Shown here: piece after piece, positions 62,942 to 64,000 of the stretch
Layout: every line of letters starts with the position of its first letter
Position numbering within the stretch: the stretch's first letter is position 1
Assembly (NCBI RefSeq): GCF_033115175.1
Contig: NC_084850.1
Location: 4,525,024-4,589,023 of the forward strand
DNA from: Lepus europaeus
Taxonomy: Eukaryota; Chordata; Mammalia; Lagomorpha; Leporidae
Direction of reading: 5' to 3'
DNA length: 64,000 nucleotides
The notes under the pieces: model-generated
Databases searched by the model: none
What the model was told of the DNA's origin: nothing
Seen by the model: the letters and a program-made list of their open reading frames with translations, nothing else
Position numbers and translations under genes: made by a program

Positions 62942-64000
62942 GTGCCAAAGGGGAAACCTGTTAAGTGAAATGGACACTATAAGCAACAATGAACTGATCA
63001 GCTCCTGTCCTGACTTTAGATGTACAATATAATACTTTATCCATTTTAGTATTTGTTGTTATTGTTGTTGTTCTAGTACTATTGGTTGAACTCAGTAATT
63101 AACACACAATTATTCTTAGGTGTTTAAATTTTAACTGAAAAGTGATCCCTGTTAAATCTAAGAGTGGAAAAAGAGAGGGAGGAGATGAACAATTTGGAAC
63201 ATGCTCAATCGGACTGGCCGCAAATGGTGGAGTTAGAAACGTGCCAGGGGATTCCAACACAATTCCATCAAGATGGCATGTACCAATGCCATCGCACTAG
63301 TCCAAGTGACCAATTTCAGCTCACAATTGATAGCTCTGATAGGTCTAAGACTCAAAGAGATCACACAAACAAGACAAGTATCTGCTAATACTAACTGATA
63401 GAATCAAAAAGGGAGAGAAAGATCCAACATGGGAAGTGGGATACACAGCAGACTCATAGGATGGCAGATGTCCTAAACAACACTCTGGCCTCAGAATCAG
63501 CCCTCAAGGCATTCAGATCTGGCTGAAGAGCCCATGAGAGTATAGCAGGCATGGAAAACCAAGATATCATGGAAAAAAAAAAAAAGACCTAAATGAATGA
63601 TCTCTGTGAGTGAGATCCCAGTGGAAAGAATGGGGCCATCAAAGAAGGAGGTACCCTTCTCCGAAGGGAGGAGAGAACCTCCACTTTGACTATGACCCTA
63701 TCGGAATAAGATCAAAGTCAGCGAACTCTAAAGGCTTCCATAGCCCTGGCAACTCATGACTAGAGCCTAGGGAGATTACTGACGCCATGAACAGGAGTGT
63801 CAAATTGTTAAATCAGCAACAGGAGTCACTGTGTACTTACACCCCATGTGGGATCTGTCCCTAATGTGTCGTCTAAAGCCAAGTGATGCTATGACTGGTA
63901 CTGAAACGGTATTTTTATACTTTGCGTTTCTGTGTGGGCGCAGACTGATGAGGTCTTTGCTAATTATATACTGAAGTGATCTTCTGTATATAAAGAGAAT
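62942..64000 (+). repeat. L1 3' UTR, cut by window end
   Basis: The sequence from AGTGCCAAAGGGGAAACC to TATATAAAGAGAAT corresponds to the upstream part of the 3' UTR seen in the truncated copies at 37868-38410 and 49084-49300. The G-rich tract and A-tail would follow outside the window. Confidence 0.9.

Larger units (their letters stand above)
57260..64000 (+). mobile_element. Full-length L1 retrotransposon, coding-intact, 3' end outside window
   Basis: The element starts at GGGACTGGGGGCGGAGCC. It has a 5' UTR of about 750 bases, ORF1, a 68-base spacer, ORF2 and more than 1 kb of 3' UTR. Both ORFs are uninterrupted. The left flank is unique sequence. The right end and target-site duplication cannot be checked here. 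The 3' UTR matches the tails scattered over the window, so it belongs to the lagomorph L1 lineage that produced them and, by SINE-LINE tail logic, may also serve CSINEs. Confidence 0.95.

Overview
The window is mammalian nuclear DNA and almost certainly comes from a lagomorph, most likely the European rabbit. It carries more than twenty copies of the tRNA-derived CSINE repeat (heads resembling GGCCGGCGCCGTGGC, a CT-rich 3' part, then AAATAAATAAAT). It also carries many L1 3' ends with the matching tail (TTCATTAAATAAAAGTT). Two gene anchors, TMEM185A and a MAGE-A gene that looks most like MAGEA11, place it on the X chromosome in the segment equivalent to human Xq28.

Layout. 1-28150: TMEM185A on the + strand. 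Exon 1 lies upstream of the window. Exons 2-7 are present with intact splice sites, an intact reading frame and a poly(A) signal. Its introns hold CSINEs, old L1 pieces, an MLT1 LTR, MIR, a MER2/Tigger relic and, just before exon 5, about 2 kb of degenerate GTGA-type repeat. 28150-46170: an intergenic stretch made mostly of nested L1 and CSINE insertions, with an inverted L1 segment and a probable solo LTR. 46350-48250: a CpG-rich island with promoter-like sequence and one candidate exon. 48450-49800: nested CSINE and L1 insertions. 50085-51950: a MAGE-A11-like gene whose frame is broken by one in-frame TGA at codon 73, while the whole MAGE homology domain downstream is open. 51950-57260: sequence with little recognisable content. 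57260-64000: a full-length + strand L1 with a 5' UTR, intact ORF1 and intact ORF2, cut by the window edge inside its 3' UTR.

The two host genes have no evident functional link. TMEM185A encodes a multipass membrane protein of the Tmemb_185A family. MAGE-A proteins are E3-ligase cofactors usually restricted to germ line and tumours. The rest records successive retrotransposition, often readable from target-site duplications. I found no undescribed gene system. The most notable items are the coding-intact L1, the TGA-interrupted MAGEA11 frame, the GTGAGT-rich intron, a closely matched inverted repeat in intron 1, and the structured CpG island upstream of MAGEA11.
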